Counted from the first letter of the stretch, positions 25,536 through 35,601 are shown. The stretch: DNA of 64,000 nt from Chloroflexota bacterium (GCA_012797815.1 JAAZOK010000163.1:1-64000), one strand, 5' to 3'. Numbers and translations are program-made. The notes: generated from the sequence alone by a model not told the origin.

Positions 25536-25550
25536 TAAAAACCACTCCTT
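25524..25550. terminator. Rho-independent terminator between ppgK and sodA
   Basis: 10-bp arms (AAGGAGTGGT / ACCACTCCTT) with a 7-base loop overlap the ppgK stop codon. T-runs are short, and the two flanking genes converge here. Confidence 0.75.
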
Positions 25551-25560
25551 TGCTCAATCA

Positions 25561-26178
25561 TTAGGGAAGCGTCGATTCTTCGAATCGTCTCTCGACTTCA
25601 TCCCATTTCACCACATTCCAAAACGCGTCCACAAATTCGTTGCGGCGGTTCTGATATTTCAGGTAGTAGGCATGTTCCCATACATCAATTCCAAGAAGTG
25701 GGATCAATCCCTGGGAGAGAGGGGAATCCTGATTGGGTGTGGAGTGAATGATGAGGGTCCCATCACTGCGCTTGCTGAGCCACGCCCAACCGCTGCCAAA
25801 ACGTGTCAGGGCAGCACTATTAACCTTTTGCTTGAAAGATTCGAAATCGCCGAATTCTTTTTTGATAGCATCTGCCAATTTACCGTTTGGTTCGCCACCC
25901 GCGTTAGGTCCCAGTTCGACCCACCATAAATTGTGATGATAATAACCACCGCCGTTGTTGCGTACGGCTGTTCGAATTTCTTCGGGCACGGAGTTGAGAT
26001 CCGTCAGGATTTCTTCAATGGATTTATCAAAGAATTCCGGGTATTTTTCTAGCGCGGCATTCAGGTTCTTGGTGTATCCGGCATGGTGTTTATCATGGTG
26101 GATCTCTGTGGTTAATGCATCCATATATGGTTCCAAAGCATCATATGCATAAGGAAGTTCAGGTAAAATAAATGACAT
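25561..26178 (-). CDS. sodA: Superoxide dismutase (Fe/Mn family)
   Basis: A 205-residue cytosolic enzyme that removes superoxide. Metal ligands appear in [21 protein letters not shown] and [13 protein letters not shown]. The hydrogen-bonding residue is the Gln in TPNQDSPL, in the position usual for Mn-type enzymes, so Mn or cambialistic use is likely. Length is standard. A ribosome-binding site (GGAGG) precedes the ATG. Its presence beside the msrPQ genes points to oxidative-stress defence in an organism otherwise typical of anaerobes. Confidence 0.95.
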   Translation of the reverse strand: MSFILPELPYAYDALEPYMDALTTEIHHDKHHAGYTKNLNAALEKYPEFFDKSIEEILTDLNSVPEEIRTAVRNNGGGYYHHNLWWVELGPNAGGEPNGKLADAIKKEFGDFESFKQKVNSAALTRFGSGWAWLSKRSDGTLIIHSTPNQDSPLSQGLIPLLGIDVWEHAYYLKYQNRRNEFVDAFWNVVKWDEVERRFEESTLP

Positions 26179-26225
26179 CTTTCCTCCATTTCATTTAGTG
26201 AATCTGTAATTTTTGATATGAATAC

Positions 26226-26231
26226 TATAGT
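26226..26231 (+). promoter_or_regulatory. Candidate -10 box seven bases before the EamA start codon
   Basis: TATAGT ends seven bases before ATG 26239, and no Shine-Dalgarno sequence lies between them. A leaderless transcript is possible. Confidence 0.4.
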
Positions 26232-26238
26232 GTAGAAC

Positions 26239-27165
26239 ATGTTACGAAAATATATGAGAACTCTTAATAAACCAAGTTTGATGCTATTTATAGGAATTCT
26301 GGCGGTATCCACCGCCTCCATTTTTATCCGGAATGCCCAGCAGAGCATTCCATCTACCGTGATTGCAGCCGGTCGACTGGGATTGGCTACCATCATCCTG
26401 ATGCCGTTTGGTTTGAAGGATGCAGCCGGGCAGTATTCCCGATTGGAAGGAAAAGATCGCTTTCAGATCATACTGGCTGGGTTATTTCTTGGTTTTCATT
26501 TCCTAGTGTGGATCAAGTCACTGGAGCTCACCAGTATTGCAAGTTCTGTAATTCTTGTCACGACTACCCCAGTCTGGGTGGCATTGTTTTCCCCTCTGGT
26601 GTTGAAGGAACGCATCACATCCAAGATCATCATCGGGTTAGCTATTGCCATGGTAGGGATCGTTATTTTGATCATAGGTCCGTCCAACGGTAACATGCAA
26701 ATGTCCATGACCAAAGAGAATCTGCTGGGAAATTTTCTGGCGTTGTGCGGGGCATGGTTGGCGGCTGCTTATACCATGGTAGGGCGTGGTGTGCGCAACG
26801 AGTTGCCATTGAAAAGTTATGTGTTGCTGGTATACGGTGTGGCGGGGGTGACTGCTCTGATCTTTGCCATACCAGATCTGCCACAAATCGGTGCTGACTA
26901 TCAAAGTGGCTTTTTATGGATCTTTCTGCTGGCGTTGATCCCCCAGGTCATCGGACACACTCTTTTCAACAATGCCGTGCGCCAGATGCAAGCTGTTTAC
27001 GCTTCGATTGCTTTACTGGGTGAACCGCTAGGTTCGATCATCCTGGCATGGCTGTTCCTGCATGAAAACCCCGGACCCTATGACCTGGTCGGCGGGCTCT
27101 TCGTATTGAGTGGAATTTTGCTGGCTTTCCGAAAGGGAAAGCAGGAAATTCAGTCCCTGGAATAA
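26239..27165 (+). CDS. EamA/DMT-family transporter
   Basis: A 308-residue integral membrane protein with about ten hydrophobic segments, arranged as two EamA repeats. The first repeat has AAGRLGLATIIL and FLVWIKSLELTSIASSVILVTTTPVWVALFSPLVLKER. The second has QVIGHTLFNNAVRQMQAVYASIALLGEPLGSIILAWLFLHENP. These blocks are typical of drug/metabolite exporters, and substrates range from amino acids to nucleosides. ATG 26239 is preceded by a -10-like box rather than a ribosome-binding site; ATG 26254 is an alternative. Its 3' end overlaps that of the convergent malQ by 16 bases. Confidence 0.88.
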   Translation: MLRKYMRTLNKPSLMLFIGILAVSTASIFIRNAQQSIPSTVIAAGRLGLATIILMPFGLKDAAGQYSRLEGKDRFQIILAGLFLGFHFLVWIKSLELTSIASSVILVTTTPVWVALFSPLVLKERITSKIIIGLAIAMVGIVILIIGPSNGNMQMSMTKENLLGNFLALCGAWLAAAYTMVGRGVRNELPLKSYVLLVYGVAGVTALIFAIPDLPQIGADYQSGFLWIFLLALIPQVIGHTLFNNAVRQMQAVYASIALLGEPLGSIILAWLFLHENPGPYDLVGGLFVLSGILLAFRKGKQEIQSLE

Positions 27166-28640
27166 AGATGGTTGATCTCAGCAAACCAGTGTCTTAATTT
27201 ATCTGATTCCCATTTAGCATCCATTTTCCATTCCCAATTATTCCCGAGAGAACCTGGTAGGTTCATCCGTGCTTCATCGCCCAGATCAAGCAGATCCTGC
27301 ATGGGAGCGACAGCGAAGACCGCGGATGACATCCATAACAAACGGATCATGGCATGCGCAATCGTTTCTTTGGTTTGACCGGCATATGCCAGGAAGTAGT
27401 CCTGTGCTTCTTCAGGAACGGATTTGAACCATCCTTTGGCTGTCGAATTGTCATGGGTGCCGGTGTACGCGACCGCATTCTCCTGAATGTGATGAGGTTG
27501 GAAATCGACTTCGGGACTGGGATTAAAACCAAACTGGACGATCTTCATGCCCGGTAAGTTGTAGCGTTCGCGCAGTTCAACCACGTCCGGCGTCATGACC
27601 CCAAGATCTTCGGCGATGAAAGGCAAATCCCCAAAGTGAGCGTAAAGGGCGTCGAACAGGTCGCTGCGCGGACCGTCCATCCACTCTCCGATTTCGGCGG
27701 TCTTGTTCCCGGCTGGGATGGCGTAAAAGCCGGCAAAACCGCGGAAATGATCCAGGCGGATGATGTCCACCAAGTCCAGTGTATTTTGAATGCGCCGGAT
27801 CCACCATTGATACCCGCTCTTTTTATGCTTTTCCCAATCATATAAAGGATTTCCCCATAATTGACCGGTCTCGGAGAAGAAATCCGGTGGAACTCCGGCT
27901 ACGATGGTCGGCTTGAACTGATCATCGAAGTAAAAAAGATCGGGATTGGTCCAGGTATCGGCGCAATCAAAACCAACAAAGATCGGGATATCGCCAACGA
28001 TCTGCACACCCTTTTGATTGGCATATTTTTTCAATCGTTGCCACTGTTCAAAAAAAAGATACTGGTAGAATTTTTCTTCGGTGATCGAGTCTTTATTCAA
28101 CCTGGCGAACTCTTTGATCGCTGCGGGATCTCGAAAGCGTAGCGCATCCGGCCAGGCATCCCAGGCGTGCAACTCTTGCTGGTTTTTGATGGTCATGAAC
28201 AGGGCAAAATCATCCAACCAGTCTTTGTTCTTCCCGCAGAATTTCCGGAAATCTTTTTCTTGTTGTGGGGTCTTACGATATTGAAAATTGAGAAACGCTT
28301 GGTGTAATTTTCCCATTTTCCAGAGTATGACCTTCCCAAAATCCACCATGTTCTTGGAAAAACGCGGTCGTTTTGATAATTCTTTTTTCGAAAGAATTCC
28401 AAGGGGAATCAGTTCTTCTAAAGAGATGAATAGAGGATTGCCTGCCGATGCCGAAAGACCCTGGTAGGGGGAATTGCCATAGCCTGTTGGATTCAACGGT
28501 AAAACCTGCCACAATTTTGTCCGGGTGGCGGATAGGAAATCCACGAATTGATAGGCAACGGAGCCCAGGTCGCCAATCCCATCCTGCCCGGGCAGGCTGC
28601 TGACATGCAATAACACACCAGAAGAACGTTTAAAAGTCAT
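27150..28640 (-). CDS. malQ: 4-alpha-glucanotransferase (amylomaltase, GH77)
   Basis: A 496-residue enzyme that transfers alpha-1,4-glucan chains, recycling maltodextrins from glycogen. SGVLLHVSSLPG is the GH77 start. The nucleophile lies in IIRLDHFRG, the acid/base in FIAEDLG, and the third acidic residue in YTGTHDNST. I place the start at ATG 28640 (GGGAGAG upstream); the frame is open to 28694. This start overlaps the end of glgC by 11 bases. The gene closes the glycogen operon. Confidence 0.95.
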   Translation of the reverse strand: MTFKRSSGVLLHVSSLPGQDGIGDLGSVAYQFVDFLSATRTKLWQVLPLNPTGYGNSPYQGLSASAGNPLFISLEELIPLGILSKKELSKRPRFSKNMVDFGKVILWKMGKLHQAFLNFQYRKTPQQEKDFRKFCGKNKDWLDDFALFMTIKNQQELHAWDAWPDALRFRDPAAIKEFARLNKDSITEEKFYQYLFFEQWQRLKKYANQKGVQIVGDIPIFVGFDCADTWTNPDLFYFDDQFKPTIVAGVPPDFFSETGQLWGNPLYDWEKHKKSGYQWWIRRIQNTLDLVDIIRLDHFRGFAGFYAIPAGNKTAEIGEWMDGPRSDLFDALYAHFGDLPFIAEDLGVMTPDVVELRERYNLPGMKIVQFGFNPSPEVDFQPHHIQENAVAYTGTHDNSTAKGWFKSVPEEAQDYFLAYAGQTKETIAHAMIRLLWMSSAVFAVAPMQDLLDLGDEARMNLPGSLGNNWEWKMDAKWESDKLRHWFAEINHLYSRD

Positions 28641-29886
28641 AATCTCTCCCTTTCGGCAACACAAGTTCTCCAAAATGAATTCTTTTTTCGGCAAGGTCGA
28701 CCGGTTTTACATCGCAACCAACCATACCGCCATTTTCAAGGATCGTATTATCAGGCAGTAATACATTTTTCCCGATCATCGAAATACGAGTTCTTTTTCC
28801 ATCAGAAAAGCCGATGTGTGATCTGGCACCGACGTTGGTATGCTTATCAATGATGCTTTTTTGGATCACGCTTTGTTCTCCAACCACCGTATCTGTTAAA
28901 ACAATCGAGTTTATAACCTGCGTTCCGCGGCGGATCATCACCCCCGGCGAAAGGACACTGTTTTGAATGACTACATTGGGTTCTATTATACAACCGTCGC
29001 AAATCAATGAACTTTGGATACTGGCATTGGGGTGAATGTAGGCCGGCGCGCGTTCTTCTGAACGGGTGTGGATCACCCAATGACGATCACGGATGTCATA
29101 CTTGGGCGGTTCTGTGAGCAGGTCCATATGGGCATTCCAATAAGATTGGACCGTGCCAACATCCACCCAATAATCATGGAAAGCATAAGCCACCATAGGA
29201 ATTTTGGATTTCACCAGACCAGGCAGTATGTTCTTACCAAAGTCATGCTGGGATGTGATCTCTCTGGCATCTTTGATCAGAAGTTGCTTGAGGGTCCCCG
29301 TATTGAACAGATAGATACCCATGTTGATCATATTGGATGAGGGATTGTCCGGTTTTTCAACGAAGTTGGTGACCCGCATCTTTTTATCGACTTCTACCAC
29401 TCCGAATCGGCTGGCCTGGCTTTTGGGCACGCTGTGGATGCAGATGGTGATCTCCGCTTTGTTCTGTTCATGATAGCGGATCAACTCATCGTAGTTCATG
29501 GAATAAATATGATCACCCGAAAGTATCAGAACATGTTCTGGATTGCTGCTCAATATGTAGCTTAGATTTTGCATCACTGCGTCAGCAGTGCCGGAGAACC
29601 AGTTGATGCCCTGGGTTTTATATGGGGTAAAGATCTTGATGCCACCGGTGAACTCACGATTGAGATCCCAGGGACCTCCCGATCCGATATGATGGATAAG
29701 GGACTGGGGACGATATTGCGTGATGAGCATCACATCGAAGATCTTGGAGTTGACACAATTGGAAAGCGGAAAATCGATAATGCGATATTTTCCTGCAAAA
29801 GGGACTGCCGGTTTGGTGCGTTTTGCGGTCAGCACACCCAGCCGGGTGCCTTCTCCCCCAGCCAGAATAACCGCACGAGTATGCAT
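28630..29886 (-). CDS. glgC: Glucose-1-phosphate adenylyltransferase
   Basis: Makes ADP-glucose, the donor for glycogen synthase. Length is 418 residues. The N-terminal nucleotidyltransferase domain opens with [23 protein letters not shown] and has [19 protein letters not shown] and VEKPDNP. From about 290 the C-terminal left-handed beta-helix carries repeated hexapeptide turns. The gene follows glgA by two bases and overlaps malQ, so synthesis and remodelling of glycogen are made together. Confidence 0.96.
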   Translation of the reverse strand: MHTRAVILAGGEGTRLGVLTAKRTKPAVPFAGKYRIIDFPLSNCVNSKIFDVMLITQYRPQSLIHHIGSGGPWDLNREFTGGIKIFTPYKTQGINWFSGTADAVMQNLSYILSSNPEHVLILSGDHIYSMNYDELIRYHEQNKAEITICIHSVPKSQASRFGVVEVDKKMRVTNFVEKPDNPSSNMINMGIYLFNTGTLKQLLIKDAREITSQHDFGKNILPGLVKSKIPMVAYAFHDYWVDVGTVQSYWNAHMDLLTEPPKYDIRDRHWVIHTRSEERAPAYIHPNASIQSSLICDGCIIEPNVVIQNSVLSPGVMIRRGTQVINSIVLTDTVVGEQSVIQKSIIDKHTNVGARSHIGFSDGKRTRISMIGKNVLLPDNTILENGGMVGCDVKPVDLAEKRIHFGELVLPKGRDYDF

Positions 29887-29888
29887 TT

Positions 29889-31352
29889 CTACTCCCTTAA
29901 AATTGATTCATAAACTTCCAGATATTTCCTGGCGGATTTTTTCCATGAAAAATCCTGCTGCATTGCTCTTTTTTGTATGATACCCCATTCCCCGGGTTTT
30001 CGATATCTCCTTAATGCTTTGTTTAATACGGCTAGAAAACCCTTGACGGTGGCGTCATAAAAAAGGAACCCGGTGCGCTGTTCTTCCTCATCTTGAATGG
30101 AATCGACCAAGCCACCCACGGCATGCGCGACCGGGATACATCCATAGCGCATGGCGATCATTTGCGATGTACCACATGGTTCGTAAAGAGAAGGCATCAA
30201 GAACATATCTCCCCCGGCATATAACTGATGGGAGAAAGCTGCTTCAAAACGATTGATGACCCGTACCCGGCGGGGAAAATCCTGTTCCAGTCGGCGGGTT
30301 AATTGTTCCTGGGCAGCATTCCCCGTCCCCAGGATGACCGCCTGCCAATCCATCTCAGGAAGGGCGCGCAGAGTATCCACCAGCAAATTCACCCCTTTTT
30401 GAATATCCAGGCGACTTACCATGACCAACAGGGGAGTTTGAGAATTTGTTTCAAGGGAGAGAGATAATTGTAGATGTTCCTTGTTCATGGCTCTGGCTTT
30501 CAGATCTGAACAGGAGAAATTCCTGGCAATATAGGGATCTGTTTCCGGATCCCAGATGGATTGATCGATACCGTTAAGAATGCCGGATAATTTATCTTGC
30601 TGTGTGTGCAGAAAATCCTGCAAACCATTTCCAAAATCCGGTGTCAGAATCTCTTTGGCATAGGAAGGGGAAACCGTGATCACTTTATCTGCATTCACGA
30701 TCCCTGAAAGCAGCGGAAGATCATTGCCCCAATGTGGAAGAGCAGGATGGGAAACCGCTTCGATGCCATATTCTTTCATTGTAGGAGCTGTGCCCGCCCC
30801 CATGAACGGCAGGTTATGGATGACAAAAATGCTTTTTACGGTTCTGGTAGATTTAGTATTGTGTGCTTTCAACCAGGCACACAGCACGCCCGTTTGCCAG
30901 TCATTGCATTGGACAATATCCGCTTTCCAATCCAGTTTGTCCATCAAATCGCTACAAGCCAGAGAAAAAGAAATGAACTTTTCTCCATCTTCTGCCGGGT
31001 CTGCTGCATAGACATTTTGTTGCAGATGAGGGAGGGTGCTGTTTTCGAGGATATAATGCGGGATGGCATCTACAACCGCGGTATAAACATTGAAATGGTT
31101 CGTTTTATTTCCATGGTTGCTTGTAAAAGAAAACAGTTGTTCCCGGTCGATGAAAAGCGGATTGATCCCCTGTGCAAAGGGAAGTGCGATACGAATATCT
31201 ATTTTGATATTCACATCCCTTTGATGTGCTTCGCTAATCAGTGCTTTGGGTAATGAACCAACATAATCACCCAATCCACCTATCTTGATCAATGGAGCAG
31301 CTTCGGAGGCGACGAAAAGAATATTAATTTTTTCCATGTTGGAAAATGGCAT
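29889..31352 (-). CDS. glgA: Glycogen synthase (GT5)
   Basis: Elongates alpha-1,4-glucan from ADP-glucose. Length is 487 residues. The N-terminal Rossmann domain has [28 protein letters not shown], the donor-binding KxGGLGD motif. The C-terminal domain has VSRLDIQKG and [28 protein letters not shown], with the conserved EPCG glutamate. ATG 31352 lies two bases after the stop of the upstream deaminase-CYTH gene, which suits translational coupling; ATG 31337 is the other option. No ribosome-binding site is obvious for either. Confidence 0.95.
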   Translation of the reverse strand: MPFSNMEKINILFVASEAAPLIKIGGLGDYVGSLPKALISEAHQRDVNIKIDIRIALPFAQGINPLFIDREQLFSFTSNHGNKTNHFNVYTAVVDAIPHYILENSTLPHLQQNVYAADPAEDGEKFISFSLACSDLMDKLDWKADIVQCNDWQTGVLCAWLKAHNTKSTRTVKSIFVIHNLPFMGAGTAPTMKEYGIEAVSHPALPHWGNDLPLLSGIVNADKVITVSPSYAKEILTPDFGNGLQDFLHTQQDKLSGILNGIDQSIWDPETDPYIARNFSCSDLKARAMNKEHLQLSLSLETNSQTPLLVMVSRLDIQKGVNLLVDTLRALPEMDWQAVILGTGNAAQEQLTRRLEQDFPRRVRVINRFEAAFSHQLYAGGDMFLMPSLYEPCGTSQMIAMRYGCIPVAHAVGGLVDSIQDEEEQRTGFLFYDATVKGFLAVLNKALRRYRKPGEWGIIQKRAMQQDFSWKKSARKYLEVYESILRE

Positions 31353-31354
31353 GT

Positions 31355-33334
31355 TTATTTCAGATAACCTTCAACCATTTCCAAATAATCTTTGCAGATT
31401 TTCTCTTCTTCCTCGATGCCAAGAGAGCGGATCAATTTGCCAATTTTCTCAGATTTCTCCTCTGCATCGTTCATACTCCAGGTTCTGGCTTTGATTTCCA
31501 GGAAGTGCCCCATATCGGGTTTATTCATCTGGTCAAGATTGACGAAAAATTCCTCTCCTTCAAATTCGATCAAAAAACGCAGGCGGTCTTTTTCGATCTC
31601 GATCTCCGAATCCGGTTTAAAATATTCGCGGTAGAACCGCAGGCTCTGAGTGGCTGGAGCGAGGTAACGACTGCGAGACAATAATACATCCTGTGGGTAA
31701 TGGTGCTCTCGGGTTGGTCCGATGAGGGTCAAGCGGGAACGCACGTGAGAGATTTTTCCATTGTCTTCTACGAAATGATCTTCGCGAAAACGAACAGTGC
31801 CTTCGTCGCTGGAAGCGAATTTGAAATAGGTATCATATTCATGATAATGGCGCTTGCGAATGATAGAAATCTGGTCGCTTTCCAATCTCTTTAAAATTTT
31901 CTTGCGATCTTTAATGGCGACCTTCGCTTGAACTTCGAAACTTTCCTCCTGGCTGGCGCCTCCAATGGCGATAAGCTTTGAAAGAACGGATTTTTCTCTG
32001 GAAATGATGAAGGCATCCATCTTTTCTGCGTAGCCCTGGCTTTGCGCAATGAGATCTTTTTCATCTATTCCCAGCAACTGATGCTCCCGCATTAACCACT
32101 TCCCATTAACCATTACATCACTTACATCTGTGGATTTCCCGGCGTAGATCAATTGTGCATACACTCCGTATTCACTATGCTTGAAGGTTGGACTGTTATG
32201 CAATGTGTGAATATCGATAAGGATGAGATCCGCTTTCTTGCCAACTTCCAGGGTTCCGATTTGATCTGCCATGTGAATGGCTTCGGCACCGATGCGGGTA
32301 GCCATGGCAAGAGTTTGTTGTGCGGGGACCACGGTGGGATCGCCGGTTGACCCTTTGGCAAGGAAGGACGCCAGGCGCATTTCCTCGAAAAAGTCGAGAT
32401 CATTGTTGGAGGCTGTGCCATCCGTGCCGATACCAACCTTCAGCCCAAGTTCTAGCATGCGCGTGACAGGCGCAATGCCGGAGGCAAGCTTGAGGTTTGA
32501 GGAGGGATTGTGAGCAACTCCAACATTAGCGTGTTCAAGTGTGCGCATCTCGCCCTCATCTATATGAACGCAATGGGCTGCGATGGTCTTCGCTTCGAAT
32601 ACTCCCTGTTTTTTCACAAAAGGAACCACGGGCATGCCTTTTTCTTTGCGCATAGTTTCCACTTCCTGCGCCGTTTCGGAAATGTGAATGTGCAATGGCA
32701 CATCATATTCCAGGGCGAGGTCTTTGGTTGCCTTCAGGATCTCTTCACCGGTGGTATAGGGAGAATGTGGCGCCACGGATGGGGTGATGAGTTCATGCCC
32801 CTTCCACTTTTTAATAAAGCGGGTGCAATATTCCATGGCTTCTTCATAGGAATGTGCATCCGGAGTGGGGTATTTCATCACAGTTTCTGAAAGCACGCCG
32901 CGCAGACCTATTTCAGAGGTAGCTTCCGCAATCACATCTTCGAAATAATACATATCCAGGAAACAGGTGACACCCGTGCGGATCAATTCGGCGCAGCCCA
33001 GTTGTGTACCCAGGCGTACGAAATCGGGGGTGACAAACTCCCTTTCGACCGGCATAATATATCCGTTAAGCCAAACGTCCAACCGCAGGTCATCCGAAAA
33101 ACCGCGTATCAGATTCATGGCGATATGGGCATGGGTGTTCACAAAGCCTGGCATCAACACCTTGCCACCACAATCGATGAACTTCGCGTCAGGAAATTGG
33201 TTTTCTATCTCGGTTTGATCTCCAACAGCCGCGATGGTGCTGCCTGTTACTGCCACGGCTCCTTTTTCATATTTGGTCAGGGGTTCATCCATCACCAGGA
33301 CAAGAGCATTTTTAAGAACGATTGTTTTTTCCAT
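31355..33334 (-). CDS. mtaD: MTA/SAH deaminase fused to a C-terminal CYTH domain
   Basis: A 659-residue fusion. Residues 1-450 form a TRZ/ATZ-type amidohydrolase close to 5'-methylthioadenosine/S-adenosylhomocysteine deaminase. Metal ligands are His68 and His70 (NTHAHI), His217 (PLHIHISE) and Asp305 (GIGTDGTASNN). Glu220 and His254 (AAHCVH) would bind substrate. Residues about 464-640 resemble a CYTH triphosphate-tunnel domain: a start strand FEVQAK, then VRFRED, RSRLTLIG, EIEKDRLRFLIEFEG, VNLDQM and HFLEIKAR. The usual ExExK start motif reads ExQxK. CYTH domains hydrolyse or cyclise nucleoside triphosphates or other triphosphates; whether this one is active is open. Plain MtaD proteins stop near residue 430-450. 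It lies between a CinA-like gene and glgA in one operon. Confidence 0.88.
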   Translation of the reverse strand: MEKTIVLKNALVLVMDEPLTKYEKGAVAVTGSTIAAVGDQTEIENQFPDAKFIDCGGKVLMPGFVNTHAHIAMNLIRGFSDDLRLDVWLNGYIMPVEREFVTPDFVRLGTQLGCAELIRTGVTCFLDMYYFEDVIAEATSEIGLRGVLSETVMKYPTPDAHSYEEAMEYCTRFIKKWKGHELITPSVAPHSPYTTGEEILKATKDLALEYDVPLHIHISETAQEVETMRKEKGMPVVPFVKKQGVFEAKTIAAHCVHIDEGEMRTLEHANVGVAHNPSSNLKLASGIAPVTRMLELGLKVGIGTDGTASNNDLDFFEEMRLASFLAKGSTGDPTVVPAQQTLAMATRIGAEAIHMADQIGTLEVGKKADLILIDIHTLHNSPTFKHSEYGVYAQLIYAGKSTDVSDVMVNGKWLMREHQLLGIDEKDLIAQSQGYAEKMDAFIISREKSVLSKLIAIGGASQEESFEVQAKVAIKDRKKILKRLESDQISIIRKRHYHEYDTYFKFASSDEGTVRFREDHFVEDNGKISHVRSRLTLIGPTREHHYPQDVLLSRSRYLAPATQSLRFYREYFKPDSEIEIEKDRLRFLIEFEGEEFFVNLDQMNKPDMGHFLEIKARTWSMNDAEEKSEKIGKLIRSLGIEEEEKICKDYLEMVEGYLK

Positions 33335-33343
33335 TTTTAATCC

Positions 33344-34456
33344 TTATTGTTTCAAGAATTGATAAAGCGATCCCATAGTGCGATTAAAGACCCATTCGTC
33401 AAAGGCACTAATGTCATTTGAAAATGTAAAATCTTCAGCAGAATTTGTCGAACCATCATTGAGAGAGACCGTCAATCTTGTTTTCTTATCTATAGGATGC
33501 AAGGTTATATCCATCTTGATATATCTCCTGTTGGTATTATTGTACTGATTTTTATCAAGATTTTCCGCCACCTCAAGTTGTAATTGAGCTAGAGTATTGT
33601 CAAGTTTGCTTAATTCAGGGGGAATTCTGAAAACCATGATGCAATTTTGATCGACCAATAAATCGCGAAGCACGGTGGATAAGGTCTGCTGATCGTAGCC
33701 GTAGATATATTTGCCCAATAACGCCTGAATGCTTTTCAATACGGGTTGGATCATTTCCTGCGCACTTTTTGTATCATGTGCTTTAGCGGAGATGCGGATA
33801 TCCACGCTGCCCATATGAGCTGCCAATCCAACCGTGGGGTTTTGAAGCTGTTCCAGATTGCCGATCAACTGATCGATGTGCGATTCTCCAATGCCGATAG
33901 TATGGATGATGGTGGTGAGCAAAATGGCATTGGTAGGGAGATATTCTCTGATGAGAGGCTTGACATGCTTCGCAAAAAGAAAACGCATCTCAGAGGGCAC
34001 TCCCGGCAGAGAGCATAAGAACGTGCCCTGATGAGTAATATAGAAAGCCGGTGCGGTTCCGACCTCGTTTTCGATGGCAGTGGCATTGGCTGGTATATAA
34101 GCCTGTCGCTGGTTATTTTCAGTGGGAAGACGATTGAAACCCCGAAAACGGGCTTCGATCTGTTCCCATAACTCCTCGTGGTAGACAGTGCTTACATCAA
34201 AAGCCAGAGCGACGGCATCACGGGTGGGATCATCGATCGTGGGTCCCAGACCACCGGTGGTGATGATGAGGTCACTGCGTTGCAAAGCTTCACGAATGAC
34301 CTGGGAAATGCGCGTGACATTATCCCCTACCGTAGAAACACGAAAGACATCAAAGCCCTCATCATTGAGCGCTTTGGCTAAATACTGAGAATTCGTATCA
34401 GGAATTTCACCTAAGAGCAATTCCGTGCCGATTGTAATGATCTCTGCAATTGCCAT
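33344..34456 (-). CDS. CinA-like protein, MoCF domain with unrecognised C-terminus
   Basis: A 370-residue protein. Residues 1-170 are the molybdopterin-binding-like (MoCF) domain of CinA: IITIGTELLLGEIPDTNSQYLA, TTGGLGPTIDDPTRDA, and PGVPSEM near 150. The CinA middle region follows to about 255 (TIGIGESHI, IYGYDQQTLSTVL). CinA then normally carries the PncC nicotinamide-nucleotide amidase domain beginning with an EScTGG-type motif. That motif is absent. Instead there are about 110 unrelated residues rich in charged and polar strands. The DNA of this part is AT-rich (33481-33540 is 18/60 G+C). A pyrophosphatase-type role in nucleotide or NAD repair is plausible for the first part only. It is nine bases upstream of the deaminase-CYTH gene. 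Confidence 0.8.
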   Translation of the reverse strand: MAIAEIITIGTELLLGEIPDTNSQYLAKALNDEGFDVFRVSTVGDNVTRISQVIREALQRSDLIITTGGLGPTIDDPTRDAVALAFDVSTVYHEELWEQIEARFRGFNRLPTENNQRQAYIPANATAIENEVGTAPAFYITHQGTFLCSLPGVPSEMRFLFAKHVKPLIREYLPTNAILLTTIIHTIGIGESHIDQLIGNLEQLQNPTVGLAAHMGSVDIRISAKAHDTKSAQEMIQPVLKSIQALLGKYIYGYDQQTLSTVLRDLLVDQNCIMVFRIPPELSKLDNTLAQLQLEVAENLDKNQYNNTNRRYIKMDITLHPIDKKTRLTVSLNDGSTNSAEDFTFSNDISAFDEWVFNRTMGSLYQFLKQ

Positions 34457-34519
34457 TTAAATCCTTCGGAAATTTCACCAATTTTAGCAGAAATTTACTT
34501 TGTGAGATATGAGGAATGT

Positions 34520-35563
34520 TCATTTCTCAAATGCTGGATAAATTCCTGCTTCCACGTAATACCACTTCCCATCGCGTACGGCATAGAACCAGGTCATGTA
34601 GCCGGTGCCATCCGGATTAAACATAGCGGGTTCGCAGCATTGATAATGCGCGATGTCATCGTAGCTCTGGTCAAGCAGTTTCCCGGCATAAACCATGGAA
34701 TAGGTGCTGCTTTCATCATCGTACACAAAGAAGAACGGTTCTCCCTGAATAATGCGCCATTCAAAGATTTCATCAAAGCCGAATTCTTCATTCAAGGATT
34801 TCCCATCCATGATCACTTCCCCTTCTTTTTCCAGTATCCAGTGATTATTCCAGCTCTGAAAAGATTGAATGGGAGCCATTACCGGATTGGAAGGCAGGGA
34901 GGTTTCGTAGATAACCTCTCCACTTTCTGAGACAATTTGAATCGTGGAATCTCCAAATTCAGAAGCAACCTGACTTGTGTAATGGATCACCGGATAGACC
35001 AACTCGTTCTGATAATAAACGGGTGTATAGGTGTAAACTCCACCTGGCTGCCATTCCTGAAGCCCTGATTTTTGAAGAAGATAGGAATCTCCCTCGTAAT
35101 TTTGAACCAGCAGAGCGAAATTATCCTGATCCTGATTTTCGGTAGCGATCCCGACCGGATAGATATCATTCAGGAGAATGGCGTAGTTTTCCAATAAGCG
35201 ATAAGTATAGGAAGACAGCATGGGTTCATGTTCGATGCTGTAGCCGTATTTCGAAAGGACAGTGTTGATATCCTGAACCGCGCAATCGGGGGTGAGATTT
35301 TTCCATACTGCCCGTTTATGGATCATATCAGGAGTCAACCATTGCGTAAATTCCATATGGGTGGGTGAATCCGTTTCAACATCTACCAGTTCATATTCCT
35401 CGACAATCAGGTCAGAACTGCCTGAAGAAGATTTTAAGAGAGATAGATCAATTGGCTCGTTATTTGCTTCACATCCCGTAAAGAGCAGCATTCCGACGAG
35501 AACCATCAAGGAAATCAGTATTGTTCCCCGGCTATTCCAAATGGCGTATTGTTTTGTTTTCAT
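34520..35563 (-). CDS. Lipoprotein of unknown function
   Basis: A 347-residue exported lipoprotein that I cannot assign. The N-terminus has a hydrophobic segment ending in LLFTGC, the lipobox. The rest is predicted mixed beta structure with many Trp and Tyr residues and no repeats. The segment QVASEFGDSTIQIVSESGEVIYETSLPS, split by loops, and the closing region with YQCCEP, GYMTWFYAVRDGKWYYVEAG resemble solvent-facing beta-propeller or sandwich blades. It is transcribed alone, divergent from yraN and 63 bases before the CinA-like gene, which may or may not share its transcript. Confidence 0.75.
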   Translation of the reverse strand: MKTKQYAIWNSRGTILISLMVLVGMLLFTGCEANNEPIDLSLLKSSSGSSDLIVEEYELVDVETDSPTHMEFTQWLTPDMIHKRAVWKNLTPDCAVQDINTVLSKYGYSIEHEPMLSSYTYRLLENYAILLNDIYPVGIATENQDQDNFALLVQNYEGDSYLLQKSGLQEWQPGGVYTYTPVYYQNELVYPVIHYTSQVASEFGDSTIQIVSESGEVIYETSLPSNPVMAPIQSFQSWNNHWILEKEGEVIMDGKSLNEEFGFDEIFEWRIIQGEPFFFVYDDESSTYSMVYAGKLLDQSYDDIAHYQCCEPAMFNPDGTGYMTWFYAVRDGKWYYVEAGIYPAFEK

Positions 35564-35601
35564 AGTTTCGATTTTCCCCTCCCGTTGGAAAGAAATTCAA
35601 T

